From Pollenia angustigena (taxonomy: Eukaryota; Arthropoda; Insecta; Diptera; Polleniidae): 64,000 bases of DNA. Numbering within the stretch: position 1 is the first letter of the stretch; each line of letters starts with the position of its first letter. The stretch is from contig OV884056.1 in assembly GCA_930367215.1 (NCBI GenBank), positions 249,639,127-249,703,126 on the forward strand, in the 5' to 3' direction. The position numbers were made by a program, and so were the translations under genes. Positions 21,411 to 31,714 of this stretch are shown here, piece after piece. The notes beneath the pieces were generated by a model, which saw only the letters and a program-made list of their open reading frames with translations, did no database searches and was not told the DNA's origin.

Positions 21411-21590
21411 CGTTTTATCTACTGTTTTATCTATTGTATTTTAAATACCGCAAACCATGTATTTTGCCCAACACTGCTGGTAGTGAGCTAGTCTATCAGT
21501 GCCGGCGTTTATTGTTCGATTTCCACCAGAGACTCTGGTCTCCTGCAAACAAGCGTAGCTTAGAAAAAAAAATTGTTTCCTCTCTCTCCT

Positions 21591-22190
21591 AAAAATTCAA
21601 GACTTAAAGGCTTAAAACTTGAAGAGTGTGAACCAGCAGCAACTGCTTTACTTGACGCACAGAGTTGTATTTTTTCGGGATAATTTACACGTTTTGGCGA
21701 TTTTTATTTTTAAATGCGTTTAATTTGTGGAATAGTTGATATGGCAATATGTAATTTGACAACGAATAAATGACGACCGAAAAGTCGATAGTAAGTGGGT
21801 CGCTTAAGAGAACGATAATGAGTGATTTGATGTCGCTAGCTTAAGTGGTCGATCGATATCGTGGGCCAGGCTGACAATTTCAACAATTATTAATAAAATT
21901 TGTGTCCAAAAGTTCTTTTAACTTTGAATTTATTATTTTAAAAATATTTGTAAGCTATACATTGTATAGTAAATATTTTAACATTCTAACACAAATGTTT
22001 TTAACATTTATTTTAGTCGTTGCAAAATATTTGGTCAACTTAGACGGAATCAATTCCATGCGGCGTGTTGTTATTAACCTCTCAGAAAATGCAATTATTT
22101 TTCCGTTGCCATCGACGTCGACATTTATACATTTATAGACAAATTTATACTTAAATTTTTTCTATTATTATTATAATCTTTAATTAAATA
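21591..22190. other. Non-coding stretch
   Basis: No gene recognised. The frame at 21902-22138 has no family resemblance and atypical composition. Confidence 0.4.
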
Positions 22191-22198
22191 ATTATGAA

Positions 22199-22830
22199 AA
22201 TTTGTTTAAAAATTCAAAAATCTTACTACTCTTGCACATCTTACCTTCTCTTGCGTAAATCATAAAACGGAGACGACCCAACCGAGAACTACTACATAGT
22301 TTTTGAAACCCTGACGACTAGATTCTTATTATAATTAATTAATTTTTTTTATTTGTTTAAAAATTCAAAGCTCTTACTACTCTTGCACATGAAGGCATGA
22401 ATTTACATATCGTCGCAGGAATTAAAGAACGCTGTACGTTTTTTTGCAACATTTTTATCAGAAAAAAATACTGCGTCGATTGGTCTCATATTTGTAGGAT
22501 GAAAAAAAATTCACTTACGCAAAAAAAAACTACTCGTTTGCAGTAAGCAGCAGAATCACCGGGAAAAATAGACTTGAGAAGAAATGTTTACAGCTTATAT
22601 TCAAAGCGCGAAAAAATAAAAATACGTTTTTAAAATCATGTTCCTAAGTTGTATAGTTTTTGTGATATGAATTTTTTTCTACTTTCTTTCAAACAGGTTG
22701 TTACGGCTGTCGTTACACCGTTCTTTAATTCCTGCGACGATATGCAGGTGCCCAATCTAGGTTGAATAAAAAAGTCTTTTAAATCTTTTTCTAGCTCTGT
22801 GTTAGATGTGGACTTTATGGTCAAAATGTC
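22199..22830 (-). mobile_element. Rearranged foldback fragment with mariner-like C-terminus
   Basis: ATTTGTTTAAAAATTCAAA followed by TCTTACTACTCTTGCACAT occurs twice (about 22199 and 22351). ATCGTCGCAGGAATTAAAGA at about 22410 is repeated inverted near 22722-22745. On the minus strand, about 22636-22824 reads ELEKDLKDFFIQPRLG ... SQELKNGVTTAVTTCLKESR, resembling the C-terminal tail of a mariner-type transposase. Identity of the parent is uncertain. Confidence 0.45.
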
Positions 22831-22959
22831 AAAAAATAAATAATTATATGGGTGACTTTTTAGCTATCATCTTTTTGGCAACACTGGTTGAAACAGCTGA
22901 CGCACGTTTCGTGTTTTGTTTCACTGTCAAACATCTTCAGTTTGGTTTATAATTTAACC

Positions 22960-23899
22960 ATGAATCGTCTTACAAACGAACAACGCTTGCAAATTATTGA
23001 ATTTTATTATCAAAATGCGTGCTCTGTTAAGAAAGTTTATCGCGCGCTTCTTATGTTCAGCTACGAAGCTCATTTTTGGCTCAATGCGTACGTTAATAAG
23101 CAGAATTGTCGATTTTGGAGTGAAGATCAGCCAGAAGCATTGCAAGAGCTACCAATGCATACAGAAAAGTCACAGTTTGGTGCTGTTTATGGGCTGGTGG
23201 AATCATTGGACCGTACTTCTTCAAAGATGATGCGAATCGTAACGAAACTGTGAATGGTGAGCGCTACCGTGAGATGATATCCAACTTTTTTTTTGCCCAG
23301 ACTGCAAGAGCTTGACTTGCATGACATGTGGTTTCAACTAGAAGGTGCCACGCAGCACTTTTAACAATGGACTTATTCGAGTTCGGTGAACATTTTATTT
23401 CACGTTCGGGACCGTTCAATTGGCCGACTAGATCGTGCGATTTAACGCCTTTATCGGGCATGTTCTAGAAATCGAAATGAAGTGAATTTGAAACGAGATT
23501 TTAAGTGCAATCTTTTACAAAATGACCGTTGTTTTTCCTGGTTTTAAGAGTTATTCTTGTAAAGCTAATTGGTACTCACAAAACTTAATTGATAAAATGG
23601 AATATTTGTATGAATATTTAGTACAGTGTCGTTTTAAAAAATTGCTCGATTTTAAATCCACTTCATTTCAATTTGTAGAACATGCCCGTATATTTTTTTT
23701 TTTGTGAGGCTATGTAAAAGCTCATGGCTATACACACATGCCCGCTTTAATTGACGCATTGGAAGTCAACATTGAAGCATTTATTCATGAGATACCGGCC
23801 GAAATGTTACAAAGAGTATGCCAAAATTGGACTAAGAGGATGGACCATTTGAGGCGCAGTCACGGTCAACATTTGCATGAAATAATTCTCAAACATTAA
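22960..23899 (+). pseudogene. Mariner transposase, deleted and interrupted
   Basis: Starts MNRLTNEQRLQIIEFYYQN (DNA-binding helix region). It then skips about 100 residues to FSYEAHFWLNAYVNKQNCR and EDQPEALQELPMHTEK. Frames change several times through a VYGLVESLDRTSSK stretch that another frame reads as WAGGIIGPYFF. It continues to DLTPL, where a MITE cuts the gene, and resumes after the MITE with GYVKAHGYTHMPALIDALEV and ends ILKH-TAA. The catalytic core is degraded, so it cannot be active. It is the same subfamily as 37941-38860. Confidence 0.85.
23454..23688 (+). mobile_element. TA-flanked MITE, 235 bp (copy 1)
   Basis: Terminal repeats TCGGGCATGTTCTAGAAATC and, inverted, CGGGCATGTTCTACAAATTG; TA on both sides. 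Its position between codons for DLTPL and YF of the mariner transposase defines the empty site exactly. It contains a short frame starting MTVVFPGFKSYSCK that recurs in copy 2 (61814-62052) and in the older relic at 5480-5900. Probably a Tc1/mariner-type MITE derived from a longer parent. Confidence 0.88.
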
Positions 23900-24119
23900 A
23901 TTATATAGACCGTACTATCGATTCAAATAAAGATTTCATGCATTTTTCTGAATTTTATGTGTTTTTTTTTTAAACTTTCCTATAGCTCTTAAAAAATCAC
24001 CCGATACTTTTATGATTTACATAGATAATATTAATTAATATATTATATATTTTTTGAATTGTTTTTAATCAAATGATAGTTGTTTAGAAATGGCAGTTTT
24101 ATTTTTAAAACTTTCTTAA

Positions 24120-24474
24120 GCCAGCAGGTCCATGCCAGGTGTTCAATACGCTGTTGCGTTTTACGCATCTGTCAAGGAATCAAAAATCATCGTAAGTGTA
24201 TATAAAAAGTTACACAGCAAAACGCAAATAATAGGTCAGTTTCTTAACTTTTTGGCAGAATAAATGACAATAAAAAAAAATTATTCTCCAAAAACAGCAA
24301 CAGTACAGGAGCGCTAAAAGCCATGTACGTTACATGTAACTTAAGTTTAAAAACTTATAAAATTCACAGAAATTATGAACGCCTGATTTGGACCTTGGGC
24401 TTAGTTTGTTTCTCTTCTTCTTAACAAATTTAATTTTATTCTTACATTTAGAAGGAGCACCAGTAATTCGTAAT
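24120..24474. repeat. 3' flank shared by the two spatzle-like genes (copy A)
   Basis: GGTCCATGCCAGGTGTTCAA, GTTACACAGCAAAACG, GTACAGGAGCGCTAAAAGCC and TTACATTTAGAAGGAGCACC all recur, in order, downstream of the second gene at about 30325-30399 and 31400-31714. This shows the genes were duplicated together with their flank. Confidence 0.85.
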
Positions 24475-25231
24475 TCACCAAACTACTCTTATTACACATT
24501 TGCAGCATGATGGAAATAGAAAATATTGACCCGAAAGACTTTTGTCTGTGGCATTTGTAAATGCAACCAGATATCTATACATATACTTTTGTTCGCAAGT
24601 GGCTTTATAGCGAAGGGGTAAAGTCAAGCCAGTATCTTCGCCACACATAACATCGGTCTTCCTGGCAATAAAAAAAAAAAAGAAAACTAGTAATCATTAT
24701 AACAATTATTCACCCTCCAACTTACTCGCATAGCTCTACAACAACACCTTGTTTATGTTCGGGAGTATTAACAATATACGTCCAATCAGACTTAATACTA
24801 CGACCTGACTCTGGATAAATGACTTTTGATTGACTTTTGCAGACTAATTCAACACTACTTCTAGAGCGTTCACTGATGTTTAGTGGCATTACCACTTCCT
24901 TATTAAAAAATTCTTCTAAATATGGGAATTTTTCACGAAGAAGTCCTTCTATATAATCATCACTAGGATAATTGACTGTATGGCTGCAATAATACTTTAG
25001 CCGTTCGGGAATACTATCTTTATCCAAACAATAACTGGCGTCCAGGTTGTCAGCCTTTATGTTTGAAGACCGTTCAGAGGGGATATCTTAAGATTTTTTA
25101 ATAAGAGATTAAAAACAAAAAATATTTTATAAATATGTATGTAAATTATTTGTAAATGACAAATGAATTTCCTTCAATTACTTACCACCTTCGATCTGAT
25201 CCTCACTAGGCCAGGACGATGCAATTTTATC
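24475..25231 (-). CDS. Spatzle-like Toll ligand, copy A (3' exons)
   Basis: Three exons on the minus strand: 25186-25231, 24726-25086 and 24475-24661, with GT-AG introns of 99 and 64 bp (phase 1 and phase 2). About 197 residues are visible; the signal-peptide exon(s) upstream were not found. The protein has a pro-region with paired cysteines and NYPSDD. A protease site NISERSR follows, then a cystine-knot domain with seven cysteines (LVC, ELC, VMC, ATC, and CCKC near the end). Key motifs are VIYPESG, WTYIVNTPEHKQGV and FPSCCKC. Cleavage after ERSR would leave exactly 106 residues, the length of the active Drosophila Spatzle fragment. Spatzle proteins are secreted, cut by serine proteases and bind Toll receptors in immunity or development. 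The frame is intact and splice sites are good. Confident of family; which paralogue is unknown. Confidence 0.9.
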
Positions 25232-25937
25232 CTTAAATAAAAATAGTTTTGGGTAATTAATATTTGTAATAATAAAAGTTGTGAAACTAAAATTTAGTGT
25301 AAATAAATTGAAGATTTTTGCCTGTATTCATAAAATATTTTTAAATTTAATAAAGGTTTAAAGAAAACATTTACTATGAAAATTGTCTTTAATAAACGTT
25401 TGTTAAATTTAATAATCGTTTGTGAATACGGGGGTTTAATTTTATCAAATTTTTAAATTTTATATTGGCTATTCAATGTTTGAAACTTTTAACACAAAAA
25501 ATATGGGTTTGTTAATTCTTGACTCTGAGTTCTAATTAAATTCCATTTTCGACTGCAGCCGAAATATTCAATTCCAACTAGTCTTTCATTGGTTTATGGC
25601 GCACTTTCGATAAAAAAAAAAACACTATTGTTACTATTACTGATTTCGTTGATTCACAGTAGTACATTTTTAAAGTGGAATTAAACTTGCAATATCGCTT
25701 GTTGGGTTATATTCTCCCAAAGGGTATTAAATGTGTGTAAATCGTGTTTTTGAAGGGGGGGAAGAAAATTTAAATTTTATTATTTTCATCTAAATTTGTA
25801 ATTTTCGTCACTGTCACGGATAAATTAAAGTTTCACGTCCATGTCTTACATTTAAAGGGACACATTTTCCGTTTGAAAACCAAAATTGGGTCAAATTGAA
25901 CCAATGAGTGCAGAAGGGTTAATTAGAACTTGAAGTG
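25232..25937. other. Upstream of spatzle-like copy A
   Basis: No further exon could be assigned. The block ATTCACAGTAGTACATTTTT at about 25654 resembles ATTCACAGAAGTACATTTTT at about 32763 upstream of copy B, so the duplication may extend this far. Confidence 0.45.
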
Positions 25938-26166
25938 CACAGATAAAATTCACGAAATTTTTTTTTTTTCGATTAAACCATTAATAAAAAATAAAATCAG
26001 TTTTAATTAAATATTTAATCAAGTGAATTAAATGTTTACTTATATCAATAAAAGTTGTTAATATACAAAAATATTTAAATGATTTGCTTACTGATGCAAA
26101 TCTTATTAATTTTTTAATTAATCTCGCAAAGTTTATAATTGAAATCAATTTTGATTTTCTTCTGTG
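25938..26166 (+). mobile_element. CACAG-ended MITE, 229 bp (inverted copy at 48641-48896)
   Basis: Begins CACAGATAAAATTC and ends GATTTTCTTCTGTG. The interior is AT-rich with repeated TTAATTAA-like motifs. The reverse complement of 48641-48896 matches along its length (AATTAAACCATTAAT, AGTTTTAATTAAA, AGTGAATTAA). Confidence 0.7.
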
Positions 26167-26454
26167 TAGTGGGTATCAAATATTCGATACAGCCAAATTT
26201 ACCGTTCATCTCACTTCTTCAGCTTCTTCTTTCGTTTAAATTAATACAAATCTTTTGAATGTTTTTAATTTATATTTATTTAAAATTATAACAGAAAAAA
26301 ACACTTTAGCAGCATTTAAATATTCGATCCTTATCAAAATATAATTTGCAATATTATTTAAATATAATTATATTTATATTAAATACTATTTACTAATTAT
26401 GTATTCACATACACATTTACATATGTTAATTTTTTATTAAAAAAAAACATTTAA

Positions 26455-27790
26455 GAAATGAACTGAATTAAAATTATAATAAAATATTTCATATATTTTA
26501 TAGCACTTTTGCTATAATTTGGTACAATGTTTTTATAATGAATTTTTTTTTCTCACTTATAAAAATAATTAATACAAACCATAAATAAGGAATAAACTTA
26601 TGATCTAAAGTACTGAAGAATTTGTTCTGCCCGTTTCTTTGTTTTGTTTTGCAAGTCATTTTTCGGGATCCTGAAAATTTATAATTAAAAAGTTTCATTT
26701 GATTCAATAATTAAATACAAATTAGTGCTAGGAAACTGTCGATAGTACTATCGATATTATCGATAGTCTTAAAATATCGAAGGTTCCCAATTTTTCATAT
26801 GTGATAAATGCACCTAGATTTATTGTTGCGGGAAAGCTAGCTTCTATGCGCATTTCACTGGTTGCTTAGGCCAGCTCATCAGGAAACCTTTTCCAAAGAT
26901 TTTAGAAAAGCTAAAAATATTATACAAATAAAATCTAAAGTGAATATGAATTGTAAACACTCAAAGTCTTACTTGTAACAATATCAAAGCTCAAACAAAG
27001 CACCAACAATAAACAGTGAGTTTATCTTTTCTTACATTCCCCTACAATTGGTTGGCTTTTTCCGACTCGAATAGGAAAAATATCGATATTTTTATTTAAA
27101 ACTCAGCAATACAAACATGTAACAGCAGCTATAATCACAGTTTTTTGCCGCAAATATACTAATAATTGGCCCTAAATTACAGTAATGTAAACAAACTATA
27201 AATGTATAATAGCAGGCGGTATCGATAGTTCGGCTGTGCTTCTTTATACTGCTAATTAGAGGTGATTTGTCAAAATTTGAATATGTTTACATAGGGACTG
27301 AAATATCAAATGTTTTTTTAATATTGTAATGAAAAACATTGCAAATGCAATTTAGTATCGATAGTGAAATCCGAACTTTCGATAAATATCGATAGTAGAA
27401 AAGGTCGATAGTATCCGAGCACTAATCCAAATGTAAATAGGTATCTGAAGAATACACTTAATGGTCTGTCTGTTCATCGATTTCGTTGGCTTAACTTACA
27501 TTTAAAACAAAAACTATTTAAAAAATATTGTTTTTGTTTTACATTTAAGTTAAGCGAATGAAGTCTTCATTCGAAATCGGTGAACAGGTAATGAGACTTA
27601 AATCAATCTTTATGGAAACAAAACTGTGATTTATGAAAGGCTGATATAAAAATTCACCTAATTCAAACAAACCACACAAAGTAATTGAGACACGCGCGGT
27701 CTTAGTTTTTTTAAACTTATTGGGAAGGTATTTTTTTAAGCCTTTGCTTATTTGTTGATTAACTAAACGAATTCCATAAAAGTCCAACTA
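26455..27790 (-). repeat. Duplicate of 6520-7010, interrupted by a hAT MITE
   Basis: Two blocks similar to 6520-7010 (26455-26690 and 27600-27790) flank later insertions. On the minus strand the distal block begins GIRLVNQQISKGLKKYLPNK and the proximal block PKNDLQNKTKKRAEQILQYF before TAA, after a CAG acceptor. They could be two exons of an unknown gene; no family was recognised, and substitutions between the copies do not look clearly coding. Confidence 0.4.
26723..27424. mobile_element. hAT-like element, 702 bp, TATCGATA-rich
   Basis: Ends TAGTGCTAGGAAACTGTCGA and, inverted, TAGTGCTCGGATACTATCGA. Flanks ATACAAAT and ATCCAAAT are an 8-bp duplication with one mismatch. Subterminal arms carry repeated ATCGATAGT. 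It contains the 26818-27072 repeat as an inner insertion. Confidence 0.75.
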
Positions 27791-27799
27791 GCCCAGTAA

Positions 27800-28440
27800 T
27801 CAATAATGCCCGAAACCCTCAATTATTACTTGACCGAGAAATTCCTAAGGATTTTTCAAATTGATTTCTGTAATAGAACTTTTTTTATTCAAAAAGATCA
27901 AAAAATTTGCAATATGGAAAAAGGGTTTTTTATGGAGTTAACCAGACCTCACGTGATTATAAAAACGAACAAAATTTTTGGGATGCGCTGAACCAAAAAG
28001 TGTTCATTACATCAACGAACAACTTTTATTAAAAAAAAATTCGTTGACTCAAAATTATATTTACGTTAATTCGGTAAAAAAATTTAGGTATACCTTGATC
28101 TTTTTGAATAAAAAAAGTTATATTACAGAAATAAAGTACACTTTTTTGACTAAATGAACATGCATTGTATATATAATTTGTTGTACAATAAATGTACTCC
28201 AAAATTCGATTATTCGTTCACTGTATTAGCGAATAAATTCATTGTACTAAAGAACTATTTCATTAAATTAAACATTAACAGAAAATTGTATTGACAAACT
28301 CTGTTCGTTAAATTGATGAAATTTTTCGATACATTAAATTCCACTAAAAAACATTCAGCGATCAATCATATAATTGATAGCGAAATATCGTGAGTACATT
28401 CTTATTTTGGTGAAAGTTAAGTAAATTATTGTGTGTAATT
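27800..28440. other. Non-coding stretch
   Basis: No gene or terminal repeats recognised. Confidence 0.4.
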
Positions 28441-28445
28441 GGTAG

Positions 28446-28759
28446 GGATGCCAATCGGTATTGATTTAAGAAAATCTTGGGATTCGATATTTTGAAATCC
28501 CGTTAATTCGGGATTTTTTTTAAATAAACAACACTTTTTTTTATTTATGAATCAAAAGGTATTATATATATATAACAAATATTTTAAAAAAAGAAAAATA
28601 AGAATTATAAAAATTAAAAATACAACTGAAATATCATTTTTAATAATTTATTTTTTGTATAACAATTCAATAAAACGAAAATTTTTGTACACAAAAGTTG
28701 ATATATTAAGAATCCCGGAAGATCCCGGGAATAATAAAAATAAATCCCGGGATTCGGGA
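28446..28759. repeat. Inverted GGGATTC-rich fragment, likely truncated hAT
   Basis: Begins TAGGGATGCCAATCGG, a hAT-like end, with inverted copies of CGGGATT/AATCCCG within (about 28496-28515 and 28690-28760). It stops abruptly where the next repeat begins, so the right end is probably missing. Confidence 0.4.
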
Positions 28760-29602
28760 TTCATAATTTTGTATGAAATATTTAACGCTTTTTAATGTTG
28801 TCGTCTTTTTGCATTTTTTTATTTGATCGTAAGCAACACTTCCTAATGTGAAATATAAAAACTACAACAAAAAACACATACGGTCTATTTTTGGACACTA
28901 AAAAAGTACAACAGTAAGAAAGATAGATTAAGAGGTTTGAAGTAAAAAAAAAAAAACAAAAAAATAACAGGTAAAAAAACGTTTCACTCTTTTTAAACAA
29001 CAGAAACAACAAAAACATTATAAGAAACAAAATAAATTTTTGGTTGGTTTCAAAGTTTGTTAAATAAAAACCAAAATCCCGTATTCAATTTTTGCAAACT
29101 GTTTGCTTAAATACATCAAATACAAAAATATAATGATGACGAAAAACATATCGAGTCGGTCTGTCGCCGTTTTTGGGTTAAATGTCTTCTTCATTTGCAA
29201 AGGAAAGGATACAGCAACAGTGAGTGATGACGAAACACATTGTGTGTATAAAAAAAGACTTGGTTCAAAAATTATTCCAACAAAAAAATGTGTCTCAAAG
29301 CCAGCCGGCCGTTCTGCTCTCTCTGCCATCATCTTCTAATACAGTGCCTGCTTGTTTGCGCATCATTGCTTGTGCAAAACCCTTTTTTTTTTTTGATTTT
29401 GAAATTTAGTATATGAATTTCAGTAAACTTTTTGTTTGATTCAGTTAAATTATTTGTTTGAAAAAATCAGTGTTTTTTTCAATAAAAAAAATGCAAATAA
29501 ATTGTTCGAATATGCGAATTTGTTTATAGGACCGATTTCAGACAAAAAATTGTTTAATTCTACAAATTTTTTGTTTGAATTGGAAAAATAATTTTTTCTG
29601 TG
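28760..29602 (+). mobile_element. CACAG-ended element, 5'-truncated copy
   Basis: Near-identical over its whole length to about 30573-31387, including AACGCTTTTTAATGTTGTCG, ATATCGAGTCGGTCTGTCGC and the right end AATAATTTTTTCTGTG. It lacks the first 170 bp present in the other copy. A frame beginning MLKYIKYKNI is open here but shifted in the other copy, so it is probably not a conserved protein. Confidence 0.8.
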
Positions 29603-30320
29603 TATGTTTTCTTCAATTCCGAACGGAATCATTCCGAACGGAATTGTACTCTGTGACAAGGCCCAATATTTCAAAAAAATAAAAAAATTTATTAATCCTT
29701 TAATTGGGAGCAAAAACACAATACATTTTTTATGTTAAAAAAGCAGTTTCTTTCAAATATGTATTTGCATAAAAAAAGTAAAAATGTTTAATAATAAAAA
29801 GAAAATGACCTATAGCTAAATTTATGGGTCGATAACGGATGGCAACTGAGCTGAAGTTGAGTTGCCAGCAGCGAAATCAGGCAACGCCGCTCATGTTAAA
29901 ATTTAAAATAAAAAAAATGTTGTATATTTTTTTTTTAACATAAACAGCAAACAGTTTTTTATATTACAGTGTTTTTTACTAGAAAAAAAACATGTTAGTT
30001 GTTTAAAAATGGCTTTGCATATGACTTAACCCTGCGGCCACACGTTCAAGTTGTTCTTGATAGTCTTTTACATATACTGCTTGTCAAAATTTACACAACT
30101 CAATTTGTAAGCAATTTACACTTCCAAAATGTCAACAACAACAGAGACAAACTTGTACTCAGCTGTTAAATTGAAAGTAAATTGCCAAACAAATGGAAAG
30201 GTGAAATTGAGAGCCATCTCGTGGTCAATTTAAAAAGTGTGAGTGTGTTAGTAAAAAACTGAGAGTGTATTGCGAATTGAAAGGAATTGAAAAGCAAAAC
30301 TTGATCGTGTGGCCACCAAG
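29603..30320. other. Non-coding stretch
   Basis: No gene recognised. ATTCCGAACGGAAT is present twice in tandem near 29616-29645. GTAAGCAATTTAC-like short palindromes lie near 30110. Confidence 0.4.
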
Positions 30321-31714
30321 TAAGCTGGAGGTCCATACCACGTGTTCAATGCGCTGATGCATTTTATGCATCTGTCTAATGTCAAAAAAGTAGAATCAGC
30401 ACAGAAAAAATTATTGCCGAATTATTTTCAAATAAACGCTTGTTTGAAAATTTTTTTAATTTCTACAAATTTTTTTACTGATTCAATTAAAATTTTTGTT
30501 TGATTTTTATTTAACCAACAAAAATGTTGACAACCACTCAAAAATATAATACACGCGTGAAACCAATCAAGTTTCATAATTTTGTATGAAATATTTAACG
30601 CTTTTTAATGTTGTCGTCTTTTTGCATTTTTTTATTTGATCGTAAGCAACACTTCCTAATGTGAAATAGGTATAAGAACTACAACAAAAAACACATACAG
30701 TCTATTTTTGGACACTTTAAAAAAGTACAACAGTAAGCAAGATGAAGAGGTTTGATTAAAAAAAAAATAGCAGGTAAAAAAACGTTTCACTCTTTTTAAA
30801 CAACAGAAACAACAACAACATTATAAGAAACAAAATAAATTTTTGGTTGGTTTCAAAGTTGGTTAAAAAAAAACCAAAATCCCGTATTCAATTTTTTCAA
30901 ACTGTTTGCTTAAATACATCAAATACAAAAATATAAAGATGACGAAAAACATATCGAGTCGGTCTGTCGCCGTTTTTGGGTTACATTTCTTCTTCATTAG
31001 CAAAGGAAAGGATACAGCAACAGTGAGTGATGACGAAAAACATTGTGTGTATAAAAAAAGAACTTCGTTCAAAAATTATTCCAACAATAAAATGTGTCTC
31101 AAAGCCAGCCGGCCGCTCTGCTCTCTCTGCCATTATCTTCTAATACAGTGCCTGCTTGTGTGCGCATCATTGCTTGTGCAAAAACCTGTTTTTTTTTTGG
31201 ATTTTGAAATTTAGTATATGATTCAGTTAAATTATTTGTTTGAAAAAATCAGTGTTTTTTTTTTCAATAAACAAAATGCAAATAAATTGTTTGAATATGC
31301 GAATTTGTTTATAGGACCGATTTCAGACAAAAAAATTTTTGATTCTACAAATTTTTTGTTTGAATTGGAAAAATAATTTTTTCTGTGAGTGTAAGTGTGT
31401 GTTACACAGTTACACAGCAAAACGCGAATAATAGGCCTGTTTCTTACTTTTTGGCTAGAGTTTGGTAAAATGAGAATAAACAAAAACTGCTCTCCCAAAA
31501 CATTAAAAATGCGCAAAAGTACAGAAGCGCTGAAAGCCGTGTAGGTTACATGTAACGGAAATTTAAAAAAACGTATGTAGAATGCACCGAAAGTATCACA
31601 CGCAACAACGCATATAACGCGTGGTGTGGACCTCCAACTTTAGTTTGTTTTTCTTTTTTATTTATTAATTATATTTTATTCTTACATTTAGAAGGAGAAC
31701 CAACAAATCTTTAT
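30321..31714. repeat. 3' flank of spatzle-like copy B, split by an insertion
   Basis: The flank homologous to 24120-24474 is found as 30325-30399 and 31400-31714, with a 988-bp CACAG element between. This dates the insertion after the gene duplication. Confidence 0.8.
30400..31387 (+). mobile_element. CACAG-ended element, full-length copy (988 bp)
   Basis: Left end CACAGAAAAAATTATT is the exact inverse of right end AATAATTTTTTCTGTG. No target duplication was recognised. It interrupts sequence that is continuous downstream of spatzle-like copy A, so the boundaries are supported by an empty site. Confidence 0.82.

Larger units (their letters stand above)
20803..21476 (+). mobile_element. hAT element remnant with 8-bp target duplication
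   Basis: Ends CAGGGCTGTGCAG and, inverted, CAGTGTTGGGCA. Flanked by perfect CTGGTAGT (20795-20802 and 21477-21484). Left subterminal arm is built of GTATTTCAAATAC-type palindromes. It keeps the C-terminal part of a hAT transposase and hosts a Tourist-like MITE at 20906-21031. Confidence 0.9.
20757..21590 (+). repeat. tRNA-derived SINE split by a hAT element
   Basis: The 5' piece ends GGCTAGCTGGTAGT at 20802 and the 3' piece resumes CTGGTAGTGAGCTAGTC at 21477. The second part has TTGTTCGATTTCC (B-box-like) and CCAGAGACTCTGG, closely matching the uninterrupted copy at 58836-58960. Its position directly after a retrotransposon tail is notable but may be coincidence. Confidence 0.7.
22849..24004 (+). 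mobile_element. Mariner element with a MITE inside its transposase
   Basis: Terminal repeats TGGGTGACTTTTTAGCTAT and, inverted, TCGGGTGATTTTTTAAGAGC. TA lies on both sides (22847-22848, 24005-24006). It holds the transposase remnant 22960-23899, which is interrupted by a 235-bp MITE. Confidence 0.85.

Noticed and set aside
28782..29030. Very hydrophobic minus-strand frame resembling a membrane protein
   Set aside because: Produced by T-rich repeat DNA; the near-identical copy at about 30600 breaks the frame.
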